Shown here piece by piece: positions 52,907-61,841 of a DNA stretch of 64,000 bases (the stretch's first letter is position 1; the number at the start of each line of letters is the position of its first letter). The DNA comes from Variovorax sp. PMC12 (lineage in GTDB: Bacteria; Pseudomonadota; Gammaproteobacteria; Burkholderiales; Burkholderiaceae_C): assembly GCF_003019815.1 (NCBI RefSeq), contig NZ_CP027773.1:3173001-3237000 (forward strand), in the 5' to 3' direction. The position numbers and the translations under genes were made by a program. Below the pieces are notes generated by a model. The model was not told the origin of the DNA and made no database searches. It saw only the letters and a program-made list of their open reading frames with translations.

Positions 52907-53939
52907 CGCCACTCTCCAACAAAACTCCCCGCCGCGCCAACCGCTCCCGCGCCTCCACCAGCGCCGCATGCAACTGCTGCTCCAGTTCCGCCTTGGGCGG
53001 CAGCTCCGTCCAGTACTCGGCCACGGTGATGCCGTCTTTGTGCATCTGCAACAGCTCCACCTGCTCGCGGCTGGACTCGGCACACAGGATCAGGCCAATG
53101 GGCGCTTCTTCACCGGTCTGGCGCTCGTGCTTGTCGAGCCATTTGAGATACAGCTCCATCTGACCCTTGTGCGCGGCCTTGAAGCGGCCGAGCTTGAGTT
53201 CGATGGCCACGAGGCGGCGCAGCCGGCGGTGGAAGAACAGCAGGTCGAGGTAGAAATCTTCCCCATCGATGACCATGCGTTTTTGCCGTTCGACAAACGC
53301 AAAGCCGCGCCCCAGTTCCAGGATGAAGGCTTCGAGCTGGCGCAGGATCGCGGCTTCGAGGTCGGCTTCGTCATGGCCCTGGTGCAAGCCCAGGAAGTCC
53401 AGAAAGTACGGGTCCTTGAAGACCAGCGCAGGCGTTGCGGCCAGCACGGGGGTCTGGGCGGCGGCGATTTCCGTGCGCTCGAAGGCCTTGCGCTCGATCT
53501 GGTGGTTCAGCTCCCGCACACTCCATCCATCTTGCGCGGCGCGCTGGGCATAGAAGGCGCGAGCCTCGGGCGTCTTGAGCGCCACGATGGCTACCAGGTG
53601 GCTCCAGCTCAATTGTGTCGACAGCGTCGACACAATCTCCGCGTCAGGGAAAGCCTCTGCGAACTTCACCATGCGGCGCAGGTTGCGGGATTCGAACCCG
53701 CGGCCGAATTCCTGCGCCAGCTGCTGGCCCAACTGGTCGAGCAAGCGGGCGCCGTAGCCGGCACGCTCGCCGCCCAGCACTTCGGAGGCCAGGCGCTGCC
53801 CGACGGTCCAGTACAGCCGGGTCAACTCGGCATTGACCGCACCGGCCAGGCGCTGGCGGCTGGCGGTGATCAGCGCGCGCAGCTCGGCGTGCAGGTTGTC
53901 TGGTGGTGCACCGGCTACTGATGTTGTCACCGTGTTCAT
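52899..53939 (-). CDS. YhcG/DUF1016-type PDDEXK nuclease-like protein
   Basis: A 346-residue protein. The N-terminal part is the DUF1016 N-domain (RLYWTVGQRLASEVLGGERAGYGARLL, split: GQRLASEVLGG, YGARLLDQLGQQL) and the C-terminal part a PD-(D/E)XK core, MVIDGEDFYLDLLFFHRRLRRLVAIELKLGRF (acidic residues in IDGEDFYLDLLF and the Glu-x-Lys ELKLG). Such genes are often embedded in type I restriction loci. The role is unproved; a Holliday-junction-like resolvase or a restriction helper have been proposed. ATG 53939 overlaps the hsdM stop by 4 bp. Confidence 0.85.
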   Translation of the reverse strand: MNTVTTSVAGAPPDNLHAELRALITASRQRLAGAVNAELTRLYWTVGQRLASEVLGGERAGYGARLLDQLGQQLAQEFGRGFESRNLRRMVKFAEAFPDAEIVSTLSTQLSWSHLVAIVALKTPEARAFYAQRAAQDGWSVRELNHQIERKAFERTEIAAAQTPVLAATPALVFKDPYFLDFLGLHQGHDEADLEAAILRQLEAFILELGRGFAFVERQKRMVIDGEDFYLDLLFFHRRLRRLVAIELKLGRFKAAHKGQMELYLKWLDKHERQTGEEAPIGLILCAESSREQVELLQMHKDGITVAEYWTELPPKAELEQQLHAALVEARERLARRGVLLESGDE

Positions 53940-55516
53940 GCCTGGGTCTCGACGGCCTGCGGTTCGTCCAAGGGCAGGTCGTCCAGCGCCGCATCGGGGT
54001 CTTCGCCCAATTCCTCCAGCAAGGCCCGCAATTCGGCCATGGCGTCGCCCAACTCGCGCTGCAGCAGGCGAGCCACCATGGCCGGGTCGTCGCGCTGGGC
54101 GTCGGCGGCTTCGGCGCTGTCGTCCTTGAGCCAGCTGATGTCGAGGTTGTCGCCACGTTGCGCGATCTGTTCGCGCGTGAAGCGGCGCCAGCGGCCGGTC
54201 GCGCCGGCGTCCTGGCGTGCGGCCAACGCAGCAGGACCGCCAGCGGGGTCGTCGCCAAACACGTCTTCGAACTTGTCGCGCGAGCGCTCGGCGGGGGTGT
54301 CGGGCAATGTGCGGAAGTAGTCACGCGTGAAGGGCGTGCGCTTGCCGAACTGCGGCATGTTGGCGCGCATGTCGTAGACCCACACTTCCTTGGTGTTGCC
54401 CTTGTCGGTCTTGCCGCGGGTGAAGAACAGCACGTTGGTCTTCACGCCCTGGGCGTAGAAGATGCCAGTAGGCAGGCGCAGGATGGTGTGCAGGTTGCAC
54501 TTGTCCATCAGGTCGCGGCGGATCTCGGTACCGATGTTGCTTTCGAACAGCACGTTGTCGGGCAGCACCACGGCGGCGCGCCCACCCGGCTTCAGCGCAC
54601 GGTAAATGTGCTGCAGGAAGGCGAACTGCTTGTTGCTGGTCTCAAAGGTGAGGTCGCCACGTGTCGGCAGGCCGCCGCCTTTCTTGGTGCCAAAGGGTGG
54701 GTTGGAGAGGATCAGCGTGGCGTTCGGCAACTGGTTGTGGTCATCGCTGAGCGTGTCGCCATAGGTCACTCCGCCTTCGATGCCGTGCAGCAGCATGTTC
54801 ATCAGTGCCAGGCGGTGCGTGTCCTGCACCAGCTCCATGCCGAAGAAGGTGTCCTTGGCGTAGCGGCGCTGATGAGCATCCGTCAGGCTGTCGAAGTCAT
54901 TGTGATGACGCAGGTAGTTGTTGGCAGCGATCAGGAAGCCGCAGGTGCCGGCCGCCGGATCCTGGATCACGTCGCCCAGCTGCGGCTGCATCACCGCAAC
55001 GATGCTGTCGATCAGATGCCTTGGCGTGAAGTACTGGCCGGCGCCGCTCTTTTTCTCGCCGGCGTTCCGCTCCAGCAGGTCTTCGTACATGTCGCCCAGG
55101 TCGTCGCGGTCCACGCTGTACCAGTCCAGACTGTCGATGTCGATGACCAGCTTGCTCAGTGTGGCGGGCTTGGTGATGAAGGTGTTGGCGTTGGCGTAGA
55201 TTTCCTGCACGGCGCCGCGGCCGCGCAGGCCGTAGTCGAGCAGCATCTCCTTGTAAAGGTCGAGCCGTTCGGGCGTGGAGGCGTTGAGCAGGTCGTCCCA
55301 GCGGGTGCCGGGTTGTTCGACCGGGGGCTCGGACTTCTTGGGTCGCTTCCACACCTTGAGCCGGTCTTCCTGTCCGGTCTCCTTCATCATCTTCAGGAAC
55401 AGCAGGTAGGTCAGTTCGCTCAGGTACTGGTGGTACGTGACGCCGTCGTCACGCAGCACGTGGCACAGCGACCAAAGCTTGGCGCCGATGTCGAGCGCGG
55501 CAGAGTGGTTGGTCAT
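53936..55516 (-). CDS. hsdM: type I restriction system methyltransferase subunit HsdM
   Basis: A 526-residue adenine-N6 methyltransferase. The N-terminal helical domain (LDIGAKLWSLCHVLRDDGVTYHQYLSELTYLLFLKM) is followed by the SAM fold: DPAAGTCGFLIAAN (motif I), and ILSNPPFGTKKGGG (the NPPF catalytic motif, about residue 272). The start at 55516 gives the family N-terminus. It lies 26 nt after hsdR and is coupled to the YhcG-like gene. Confidence 0.95.
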   Translation of the reverse strand: MTNHSAALDIGAKLWSLCHVLRDDGVTYHQYLSELTYLLFLKMMKETGQEDRLKVWKRPKKSEPPVEQPGTRWDDLLNASTPERLDLYKEMLLDYGLRGRGAVQEIYANANTFITKPATLSKLVIDIDSLDWYSVDRDDLGDMYEDLLERNAGEKKSGAGQYFTPRHLIDSIVAVMQPQLGDVIQDPAAGTCGFLIAANNYLRHHNDFDSLTDAHQRRYAKDTFFGMELVQDTHRLALMNMLLHGIEGGVTYGDTLSDDHNQLPNATLILSNPPFGTKKGGGLPTRGDLTFETSNKQFAFLQHIYRALKPGGRAAVVLPDNVLFESNIGTEIRRDLMDKCNLHTILRLPTGIFYAQGVKTNVLFFTRGKTDKGNTKEVWVYDMRANMPQFGKRTPFTRDYFRTLPDTPAERSRDKFEDVFGDDPAGGPAALAARQDAGATGRWRRFTREQIAQRGDNLDISWLKDDSAEAADAQRDDPAMVARLLQRELGDAMAELRALLEELGEDPDAALDDLPLDEPQAVETQA

Positions 55517-55542
55517 GAGATAGCAGGGGGTCAGTAGAGAGG

Positions 55543-58500
55543 TCAGCGGTTGGCCGATGATGGTGGGGACCACAGCGCGTCGTTGAAGGCCTCCAGCACG
55601 GGCTGGAGCCGGCCATTGAAGACTTTGTCGAGGCGGTTGAAGCCGCCGCCTTCGCGCTTGAAGATGAGGTCGGGGTCGTCGAGAGCGGCGCGGTCTACCA
55701 GCACGTTGGCCTTGGTCTGCGCCGCAATGCGTTTGAGCCAGTCGCGCTGCGGTGTGCTCCAAGGCTTGCCGCCGGGCGGGTGCGCCAGCAGGTTTTGCAA
55801 CGCATGGTCCACCCGCTCGGCGTAGGGTACCAGCGCGTCGCCGATGGCGGCCTGGCGGATATAGCCGACGATGCGCGCGGCGATGTCCTGATTGGTCAGC
55901 TCGCGCCAAGCCGAGGCCAGATTGGTTTCGGTGAAGCCGGCACGGTCCAGGGTCAGCACCAGCTCGCGCAGCTGGGCGCGGGTCAGCTCGCGCGGGCGGG
56001 TGAGCACGGTCACCAAGGCCGGAATCTGGTTGCCTTGGTCCCGGATGAAATCGCCGAACGCGCGGAGGTAGTCGTCTGGCTTCTGGGCCTTGCCGTAGCC
56101 GCGATCGGCACGTTCAAAGCGGTCGGCATGCTCTGACACATACATCTCGCGTTCGGGGCCATCGCCGCGGCGGTCCAGCAGTTCGCCCAGCTCCGGGTTT
56201 TGAACGAACCATGCGGCCACATCGGTCGGGGACATAGCCTTCAGTTTCTGGATGAAGGCCTGCACGGGCATGCCGGCTTTGGCTTCGAAGTCTTGTCGGT
56301 CGTTGTCAGACAGGTGACGCTTCTTGCGCTGCAGCTTAGCCAGGAACTGGTCACGCACCAGGGCGGTGGCGGCATCGTCCTTGAGCGTTGCCAGCTCCTG
56401 GGCCAGTTGGCTGAAGCTGATTTTCGGATTCACGACCACGGGCTGCATGGCCGTCATGTCGCCGATAGCCTCGAAGATGCGCACGGCGTCGAACACGCGG
56501 AACGCGTCCTTTACGTCGGTACCGCCGAAGTCGCACAGCCGCGTAGCGCGGCCCAGCATCTGATCGAACAGGATGCGGCTATTCACCTGTCGCAGGAAGA
56601 CCAGGTTGCAGATCTCGGGCACGTCAATGCCGGTGGTCAGCAGGTCCACCGTCACCGCAACGTTGGGGAGGCGTTCGTTCCTGTAGCGGCGGATCAACTG
56701 CAGCGGCCTGTCGGCCGCGCCGGTGATCTTGATGACGGCGTCATCTTCCACAGAACCGTACTGGGTGGCGAAAGCCTGCTTGAGCAAGTCCACCACCATG
56801 TCGGCATGACTGTCGCTGACGCAGAAGATCAGCGTCTTGCGGCGCGACGCGGGGTCCAGCTCCTGCGCCAAATAGTTGCAAACAACCTCGTTGAACGGTC
56901 GTGTGATGACCTTGCGGTTGAAATCGTCGACCTTGAGCTTGATCTCGTCCGGCGCCTTGAACAGGTCGATCTGCTGGCGGCCCGTGTTGTAAACCTTGAC
57001 TTCCTCGCCAGCCTTCCAGGCGATGCCTTCGCTGGACAAGTGGGTGTGCACCTGGATGGGCGGTTCGTAGTCCACCAGCCAGCCATCGACGACGGCCTCA
57101 CGGTACCCGTAAGTGAACACCGGCGGTCCGAAGATCTGAGTGGTGTGCAGCGCAGGCGTGGCGGTGAGGCCGACCTTCACAGCGTCGAAGTGGTCCAGCA
57201 CGCGCCGGTATTTGGAAACGTAGTCGTCGTAGCCACGGAAACTGAGTTCGGTGTCCGACAACTCACGGTCAAGCAGGTAGCCGCGATGGCATTCGTCGAC
57301 GACGATGCAGTCGTACTGGTCGACGGGAGGTGGAAGCTCACCTTCGGCGGTGTACAGAACACGTTGCACCATGCCCTGGATCGTGGCCAGATGGACGGCC
57401 GTGTCGGCGTCGGGCCGTGGGGCATCCAGTTCCTTGATGCCGAAAATGTCGGCGAAGGTCTGCAAACGCTCCATCCGCGTGTCCTTGAAGGCATTCGCGG
57501 CCTGCTCGCCCAGGGCTGAGCGGTCGACCAAAAATAAGATGCGGCGAAAGCGCTTGGCATTGAGCAGGCGGTAGATGAGGGCAATGCAGGTCTTGGTCTT
57601 GCCGGTGCCAGTGGCCATGGCCAGCAAGATGGCACGCTGGCCCTCGTGAATACTGGCCTCGGTCGCCCGGATGGCGTTCTGCTGGTAGGGGCGTAGCGGA
57701 AAACCGTATTCGAATGGCGCATTGGCGAGTTCGGTGTGCGCGCGGTCTTCGTCCCGCTCCATCAGCGCGCTCAGGCCTTCGGGCGTGTACCAACCGTCTA
57801 GTGCATGGCCGAGGTTTTCTGGGCGCCGCAGGTCACAGAACCAGACGCCGCTTTTCTCAGCTAACTGCCGCAAGTAGGGACGACCGTTGGTGGAAAACAC
57901 AAAGGGAATACGGAACTCGGCGTTGGCTCCGAAGTTGTCGGCAGGAAGCTCCACCTCGGGTGATGCACGGAAGCCGCGGCTGTAGCGCTTGGCTTGTTGC
58001 AATGCAGCCGAGACGTCGATGTTCTTGCGCTTGGCCTCCACGATGGCGACCGGCGTGAGGCCGATGAACAGCGCGTAGTCGGCAGGCCCCGTCTCGGTGG
58101 GCCATTCGGCGATAGCGAGGTTCTGGCCACGTTGGGGCCTGGCACCTTTGGAGAACGTCAGCCGCGCCGAGTCGACCGTCCAGCCCGCGCTGGCAAGTTG
58201 TTCGTCGATGAGCTTGCGCGTGTCGTCTTCGCTGATCTGGATGACTGCTGCCGCCGAATTTGCGGCTGCTACAAGTCTCGCGATGGCCTGTGGTGGCTCC
58301 GCACCGGCTTGGGCCTGAAGCAACTCCATACGCTGGAGTAGTGCGGCTTTTGCCGATTCGGCCTCCGTGGCCATGTTCTCCCAGAACGCGCGATCTTCTT
58401 CGGCGCGCCTGATCTGTGCCTGCGCCTGATCGAGCACCTGGGCCGCATCCTGATGCGTAGCTCGGTACTGGGCCAACTCAACCCGAAGTGCGTTGAGTTC

Positions 58501-58953
58501 GGTTGTGAGTTCGACGCTTTCGTTCGCCGGCGGCACTGGAGGCAGGAACGGGCCGGACTTGAAGGCGGGATCCTTAAAGGTCCGGTGGAACCACACGCCT
58601 AATTGCCACGTAAGCCGGAGGCTGAGCAACGCGGTGCGGTGGTCGCCGCCAAAACTGTGGTTCGCGTTGTTGCCCGACCTACGGACCTGCGCGAACAACG
58701 CCCCGACCTCTCGCGGGATGATGCCCTGGTCCTGCAGACGGCGAAGCAGGTCGACCTGCTTTTCTTCGGAAGAGGTGAAAACCCCGACGTTCGAAGCTGC
58801 GAGTTGTGCGAGCAATTCCGTCAATTGGCGAAGCTTCAGGAGGCAAGTATTCGGATCGTCCGCAAAGTAGCGCTCAGCAAGCATCCCGAGGCGCACGAGT
58901 TGCTCATCGTGCGCCTTGAGGTGTCCAAAATTCGATGCCTTATCGCCCTGCAT
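55543..58953 (-). CDS. hsdR: type I restriction endonuclease/helicase subunit HsdR
   Basis: A 1136-residue protein. An N-terminal DUF4145-type domain (about 1-130, ending FKDPAFKSGPFLPP) is followed by the nuclease with Glu-x-Lys in LTPVAIVEAKRKN (about 306). The helicase motor has AMATGTGKTKTC (Walker A, about 448), the DECH box in VVDECHRGY (about 552) and GLTATPALHT. Motif VI and a C-terminal EcoEI-type domain follow. This cuts unmodified DNA after translocation. The start ATG at 58953 is 11 nt after the RHH gene. Confidence 0.94.
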   Translation of the reverse strand: MQGDKASNFGHLKAHDEQLVRLGMLAERYFADDPNTCLLKLRQLTELLAQLAASNVGVFTSSEEKQVDLLRRLQDQGIIPREVGALFAQVRRSGNNANHSFGGDHRTALLSLRLTWQLGVWFHRTFKDPAFKSGPFLPPVPPANESVELTTELNALRVELAQYRATHQDAAQVLDQAQAQIRRAEEDRAFWENMATEAESAKAALLQRMELLQAQAGAEPPQAIARLVAAANSAAAVIQISEDDTRKLIDEQLASAGWTVDSARLTFSKGARPQRGQNLAIAEWPTETGPADYALFIGLTPVAIVEAKRKNIDVSAALQQAKRYSRGFRASPEVELPADNFGANAEFRIPFVFSTNGRPYLRQLAEKSGVWFCDLRRPENLGHALDGWYTPEGLSALMERDEDRAHTELANAPFEYGFPLRPYQQNAIRATEASIHEGQRAILLAMATGTGKTKTCIALIYRLLNAKRFRRILFLVDRSALGEQAANAFKDTRMERLQTFADIFGIKELDAPRPDADTAVHLATIQGMVQRVLYTAEGELPPPVDQYDCIVVDECHRGYLLDRELSDTELSFRGYDDYVSKYRRVLDHFDAVKVGLTATPALHTTQIFGPPVFTYGYREAVVDGWLVDYEPPIQVHTHLSSEGIAWKAGEEVKVYNTGRQQIDLFKAPDEIKLKVDDFNRKVITRPFNEVVCNYLAQELDPASRRKTLIFCVSDSHADMVVDLLKQAFATQYGSVEDDAVIKITGAADRPLQLIRRYRNERLPNVAVTVDLLTTGIDVPEICNLVFLRQVNSRILFDQMLGRATRLCDFGGTDVKDAFRVFDAVRIFEAIGDMTAMQPVVVNPKISFSQLAQELATLKDDAATALVRDQFLAKLQRKKRHLSDNDRQDFEAKAGMPVQAFIQKLKAMSPTDVAAWFVQNPELGELLDRRGDGPEREMYVSEHADRFERADRGYGKAQKPDDYLRAFGDFIRDQGNQIPALVTVLTRPRELTRAQLRELVLTLDRAGFTETNLASAWRELTNQDIAARIVGYIRQAAIGDALVPYAERVDHALQNLLAHPPGGKPWSTPQRDWLKRIAAQTKANVLVDRAALDDPDLIFKREGGGFNRLDKVFNGRLQPVLEAFNDALWSPPSSANR

Positions 58954-58964
58954 GTCAGGCCATT

Positions 58965-59186
58965 TCAGCTCGACGGCTGGCGTTGCTTTCGCGATGCCTT
59001 GCCAGGCGCCCTGTCGATAGAGCCGGCACGCAATGCGGCGATGCCATGATCACGGCAGTAGCTGAGAACCATGACTTCGAGCATGGACGCAACGCTGCGT
59101 CTCTCCGCCTCTGCGGCAGCGGACAGGGCGGCCTTCACATCGGGAGGCACTCTCGCACTGACCACCTCTGTCTTCGTTACGGCCAA
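58965..59186 (-). CDS. ribbon-helix-helix DNA-binding protein, possible regulator of the restriction operon
   Basis: A 73-residue protein. VVSARVPPDVKAALSAAAEAERRSVASMLEVMV is the ribbon-helix-helix pattern of CopG/Arc-type proteins. It uses a TTG start at 59186 with a strong AGGAG 7 nt before. The tail is basic (APGKASRKQRQP). It is the first gene of the operon, 11 nt before hsdR. The 12-bp palindrome at 59207-59218 is placed so that the protein could repress its own operon. It lacks a toxin partner, so antitoxin-type activity is unlikely. Confidence 0.75.
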   Translation of the reverse strand: MAVTKTEVVSARVPPDVKAALSAAAEAERRSVASMLEVMVLSYCRDHGIAALRAGSIDRAPGKASRKQRQPSS

Positions 59187-59206
59187 TGCAGAACTCCTGT
59201 GTGAAA

Positions 59207-59218
59207 AACGCTAGCGTT
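59207..59218. promoter_or_regulatory. palindromic operator upstream of the restriction operon
   Basis: AACGCTAGCGTT is a perfect 12-bp palindrome 20 nt upstream of the RHH start, on the expected promoter side. The weaker inverted repeat ATCGAC...GTCGAT (59260-59278) lies 41 nt farther out. Both are candidate binding sites for the RHH protein. Confidence 0.5.
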
Positions 59219-59385
59219 CTGCAATGGTAGCTCAACCCATATCGAGACTTTCCTAGGGGATCGACCCAGGCAGTCGATTGCGCCTCCGAGCCTAGTTGCG
59301 ACCACGAAAAATCTCGATGTATGAGCGCAGCCGACACCAGTCTTTGAGACCTCTGCCTATCCACTACCCCCCAGCCACACTCCCC

Positions 59386-59481
59386 GTGCGCAGGGCGCCG
59401 GGTGCTCCCCGCAGCGAAATAAAGGAGGAGCCCGAAGGGCGGGGGACATTCGCGGAGGGGAGTACCCGGCGGCCTGCGCAC
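59386..59481. repeat. dispersed palindromic element, lone right arm (copy C)
   Basis: Core 59400-59467 matches the right arms of copies A and D. The outer stem is GTGCGCAGG/CCTGCGCAC where copy D has GTGCACAGG/CCTGTGCAC, and the apical hairpin is GCCC-gaa-GGGC. The 166 nt between the RHH promoter and this arm (about 59219-59385) hold no gene. The 154 nt after it to dctQ carry only the palindrome listed next. Confidence 0.9.
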
Positions 59482-59526
59482 ACGCCCTGGAAAGGCAAGG
59501 CAGCTAAGGAAACCCCCGATACATGA

Positions 59527-59541
59527 GTGGTCATCGACCAC
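59527..59541. promoter_or_regulatory. palindrome upstream of the TRAP transporter genes
   Basis: GTGGTC-atc-GACCAC is an exact inverted repeat, about 65-110 nt before the candidate dctQ starts. It has the TGGT/ACCA half-sites used by FCD-type GntR regulators, but no such gene is next to it. Confidence 0.45.
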
Positions 59542-59635
59542 CTAGCATCGACGGCTGTTTCCCTGTCGAGGTGTACGGAACGCGTCCCGGCGTCCGCCCG
59601 GTGACATGGCTTTTGGCCTCACTGACCTTCCTGCG

Positions 59636-60199
59636 ATGACAACTCCACCCGAGTCCGGCCCCACGCTGGACGCCGCCAGCCCCATCCCCCCCGACATCGA
59701 AGCCGCCGACGAACCCACCAAGGTGCCACTGGCCATCGAAGACTGGCTCACCGTCATCATCATGGGCGCCCTGGCGCTCATTACCTTTGCCAACGTGCTG
59801 GTGCGCTACTTCACCGATTCGTCCTTCGCGTGGACCGAAGAGTTCTCGGTGTTCCTCATGATCATGCTGGCGCTGGTGGCCGGCTCGGCCGCCGTGGCGC
59901 GCGACCGGCATATTCGCATCGAGTACTTCTCCGAAAGCGGCTCGATGGCGCGGCGCAAGCGGCTCGCGCAGTTTGGCGCGCTGATGATCGCCATTCTGTT
60001 CACCCTCATCGGCGCGCTCAGCATCCGCATGGTGTGGGACGACTACCGCTTTGAAGAAACGACGCCGGGCATCGGGCTGCCGGCGTGGTGGTATTCGATC
60101 TGGCTGCCTATCGTGTCCTTCGCGATCGCGCTGCGCGCCATCGGCCTCATGGTCCGCCGCGGCCGCAAGAAAAACTACAAGTCAGAAGACACCAAGTGA
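59636..60199 (+). CDS. dctQ: TRAP transporter small permease subunit (DctQ)
   Basis: A 187-residue membrane protein with four predicted helices (about residues 37-57, 70-90, 110-132 and 150-170). ANVLVRYFTDSSFAWTEEFSVFLMIMLA is the DctQ signature. The start is uncertain: ATG 59636 (used here) or in-frame ATG 59606, neither with a good ribosome site. It overlaps dctM by 4 bp. With DctM and the periplasmic DctP it forms a sodium-driven importer of a carboxylate or sugar acid. Confidence 0.9.
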   Translation: MTTPPESGPTLDAASPIPPDIEAADEPTKVPLAIEDWLTVIIMGALALITFANVLVRYFTDSSFAWTEEFSVFLMIMLALVAGSAAVARDRHIRIEYFSESGSMARRKRLAQFGALMIAILFTLIGALSIRMVWDDYRFEETTPGIGLPAWWYSIWLPIVSFAIALRAIGLMVRRGRKKNYKSEDTK

Positions 60200-61494
60200 T
60201 CGCTACCCTGCTCTTTGTCGCCTTCGTCGTGATGATGCTGGTGGGCGTGCCCATCGGCGCCGCACTGGGACTGGCGGGCGCCGCCTGCATCGCGCTGGCC
60301 AACAGCGACGCCCAGTGGTTCGGCTTGCTCGCCGTGCCGCAGAACTTCTATGCCGGCCTGGGCAAGTATCCGCTGCTGGCCATTCCGATGTTCGTGCTGG
60401 TCGGCTCCATCTTCGACCGCTCCGGCGTGGCGCTGCGTCTCGTCAACTTTGCCATTGCCATCGTGGGCCGCGGCCCCGGCATGCTGCCGCTGGTGGCGAT
60501 TGCCGTGGCGATGTTCCTCGGCGGCATCTCCGGCTCCGGCCCGGCCAACGCGGCGGCCGTGGGCGCGGTGATGATCGCGGCCATGTCGCGCGCCGGCTAC
60601 CCGGCGGCGTTCTCCGCCAGCGTGGTGGGCGCGGCGGCGGCCACCGACATCCTGATTCCGCCTTCGGTCGCGTTCATCGTGTATTCGGTGCTGGTGCCGG
60701 GCGCCTCGGTGCCGGCGCTGTTTGCGGCCGGCATGATCCCGGGCGTGATGGCCGGCCTGGCGCTGATGATTCCGGCCGTGCTGCTGGCCCGCAAGCACAA
60801 GATGGGCGCGCTCGAATCGACGCTGCCGCGCCCGCCTTTCTGGAAGAGCTTTCGCGAAGCGACCTGGGGGCTGGCGGCGCCGGTGCTCATTCTGGGCGGC
60901 ATGCGCGCCGGCTGGTTCACGCCGACCGAAGCGGCGGTGGTGGCGGTGTTCTACGGCCTGTTCGTGGGCATGTGCATTCACCGGACCATCAAGGTGCGCG
61001 ACCTGTTCGTGATCTTGCGCGAGTCGGGCGAACTCTCTGCGGTGATTCTGCTGGTGGTGTCGCTGGCGGGCATCTTCGCTTATTCGCTGTCGACGCTGGG
61101 CGTGATCGACCCGGTGACGCGCGCCATCGTGAACTCGGGCCTGGGCGAATACGGCATCCTGGCGCTGCTGATATTGCTGCTGATCACTGTCGGCATGTTC
61201 CTGGACGGCGTGTCGATTTTCCTGATCTTCGTGCCGCTGCTGCTGCCGATCGTGCAGTACTACAAGTGGGACCCGGTCTGGTTCGGCGTGATCCTCACGC
61301 TGAAGGTGGCGCTGGGCCAGTTCACGCCGCCGCTCGCGGTCAACCTGATGGTGTCGTGCCGCATCGCGAATGTGCGCATGGAAGAGACGGTGCGATGGGT
61401 GGGGTGGATGCTGTTCTCGATGTTCGTGGTGATGGTGCTGGTCATCGTCTTCCCGGAGCTGGCTTTGTGGTTGCCTCGCAAGTTGGGGTACTGA
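60196..61494 (+). CDS. dctM: TRAP transporter large permease subunit (DctM)
   Basis: A 432-residue polytopic protein of the DctM type. GSIFDRSGVALRLVNF, MFLGGISGSGPANAAAVG and LIPPSVAFIVYSVL are conserved transport-core motifs, and there are about twelve helices. It starts at GTG 60196, overlapping the dctQ stop (GTGA). It ends before repeat copy D, so dctP is separated from it by about 350 nt, unlike the usual compact TRAP operon. Confidence 0.93.
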   Translation: MIATLLFVAFVVMMLVGVPIGAALGLAGAACIALANSDAQWFGLLAVPQNFYAGLGKYPLLAIPMFVLVGSIFDRSGVALRLVNFAIAIVGRGPGMLPLVAIAVAMFLGGISGSGPANAAAVGAVMIAAMSRAGYPAAFSASVVGAAAATDILIPPSVAFIVYSVLVPGASVPALFAAGMIPGVMAGLALMIPAVLLARKHKMGALESTLPRPPFWKSFREATWGLAAPVLILGGMRAGWFTPTEAAVVAVFYGLFVGMCIHRTIKVRDLFVILRESGELSAVILLVVSLAGIFAYSLSTLGVIDPVTRAIVNSGLGEYGILALLILLLITVGMFLDGVSIFLIFVPLLLPIVQYYKWDPVWFGVILTLKVALGQFTPPLAVNLMVSCRIANVRMEETVRWVGWMLFSMFVVMVLVIVFPELALWLPRKLGY

Positions 61495-61530
61495 TGCTTG
61501 TCTTGCGTGGCGGCCGCTGTTCGGGGTGCG

Positions 61531-61775
61531 CTCACGCCGACGGGGTACCTTGCTCCGCGAATGTCCCCCGCCCTTCGGGCTCCTCCTTTATTTCGCTGCG
61601 CAAGGCACCCCGCCAGCGTGAGCGTTGGACAGGGCGTCGGTTGATCGGCCGAGCACGAGCAGCGTGCCTCGTGCACAGGGCGTCGGGTGCTCCCCGCAGC
61701 GAAATAAAGGAGGAGGCCGCAGGCCGGGGGACATTCGCGGAGGGGAGTACCCGATGGCCTGTGCACGCGCCCTGA
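61531..61775. repeat. two-arm dispersed palindromic element, copy D (complete)
   Basis: Left core 61542-61611 and right core 61685-61752 with a spacer of about 70 nt. The left apical hairpin is GCCC-ttc-GGGC (GGCC-ttc-GGCC in copies A and B); the right is GGCC-gca-GGCC. Outer stems are CTCACGC/GCGTGAG on the left and GTGCACAGG/CCTGTGCAC on the right. The spacer shares GGTTGATCGGCCG and GTGCACAGGGCGTC with copy A. It splits the TRAP genes (dctQM / dctP). Confidence 0.9.
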
Positions 61776-61841
61776 ACGTACAAGCCCCTTCAGTAAAGTT
61801 TTCAGTACCAGTAAGTGTTTCGAACAATAAGGAGACCTCTC

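Larger units (their letters stand above)
47243..59385. other. restriction-modification / defence island
   Basis: About 12.1 kb bounded by the lone left arm (47148-47242) and lone right arm (59386-59481) of the dispersed element. It holds a small plus-strand gene and an eight-gene minus-strand operon (RHH, HsdR, HsdM, YhcG-like, HsdS, ATPase, HNH, NucS-like). Base and codon use look less GC-extreme than in the neighbouring metabolic genes (visible as more A and T in wobble positions), which suggests acquisition from outside. No integrase, transposase or tRNA was seen within it. Confidence 0.72.

Noticed and set aside
56200..57519. Plus-strand open frame of 439 codons inside hsdR
   Set aside because: Antisense to the conserved HsdR motor domain.
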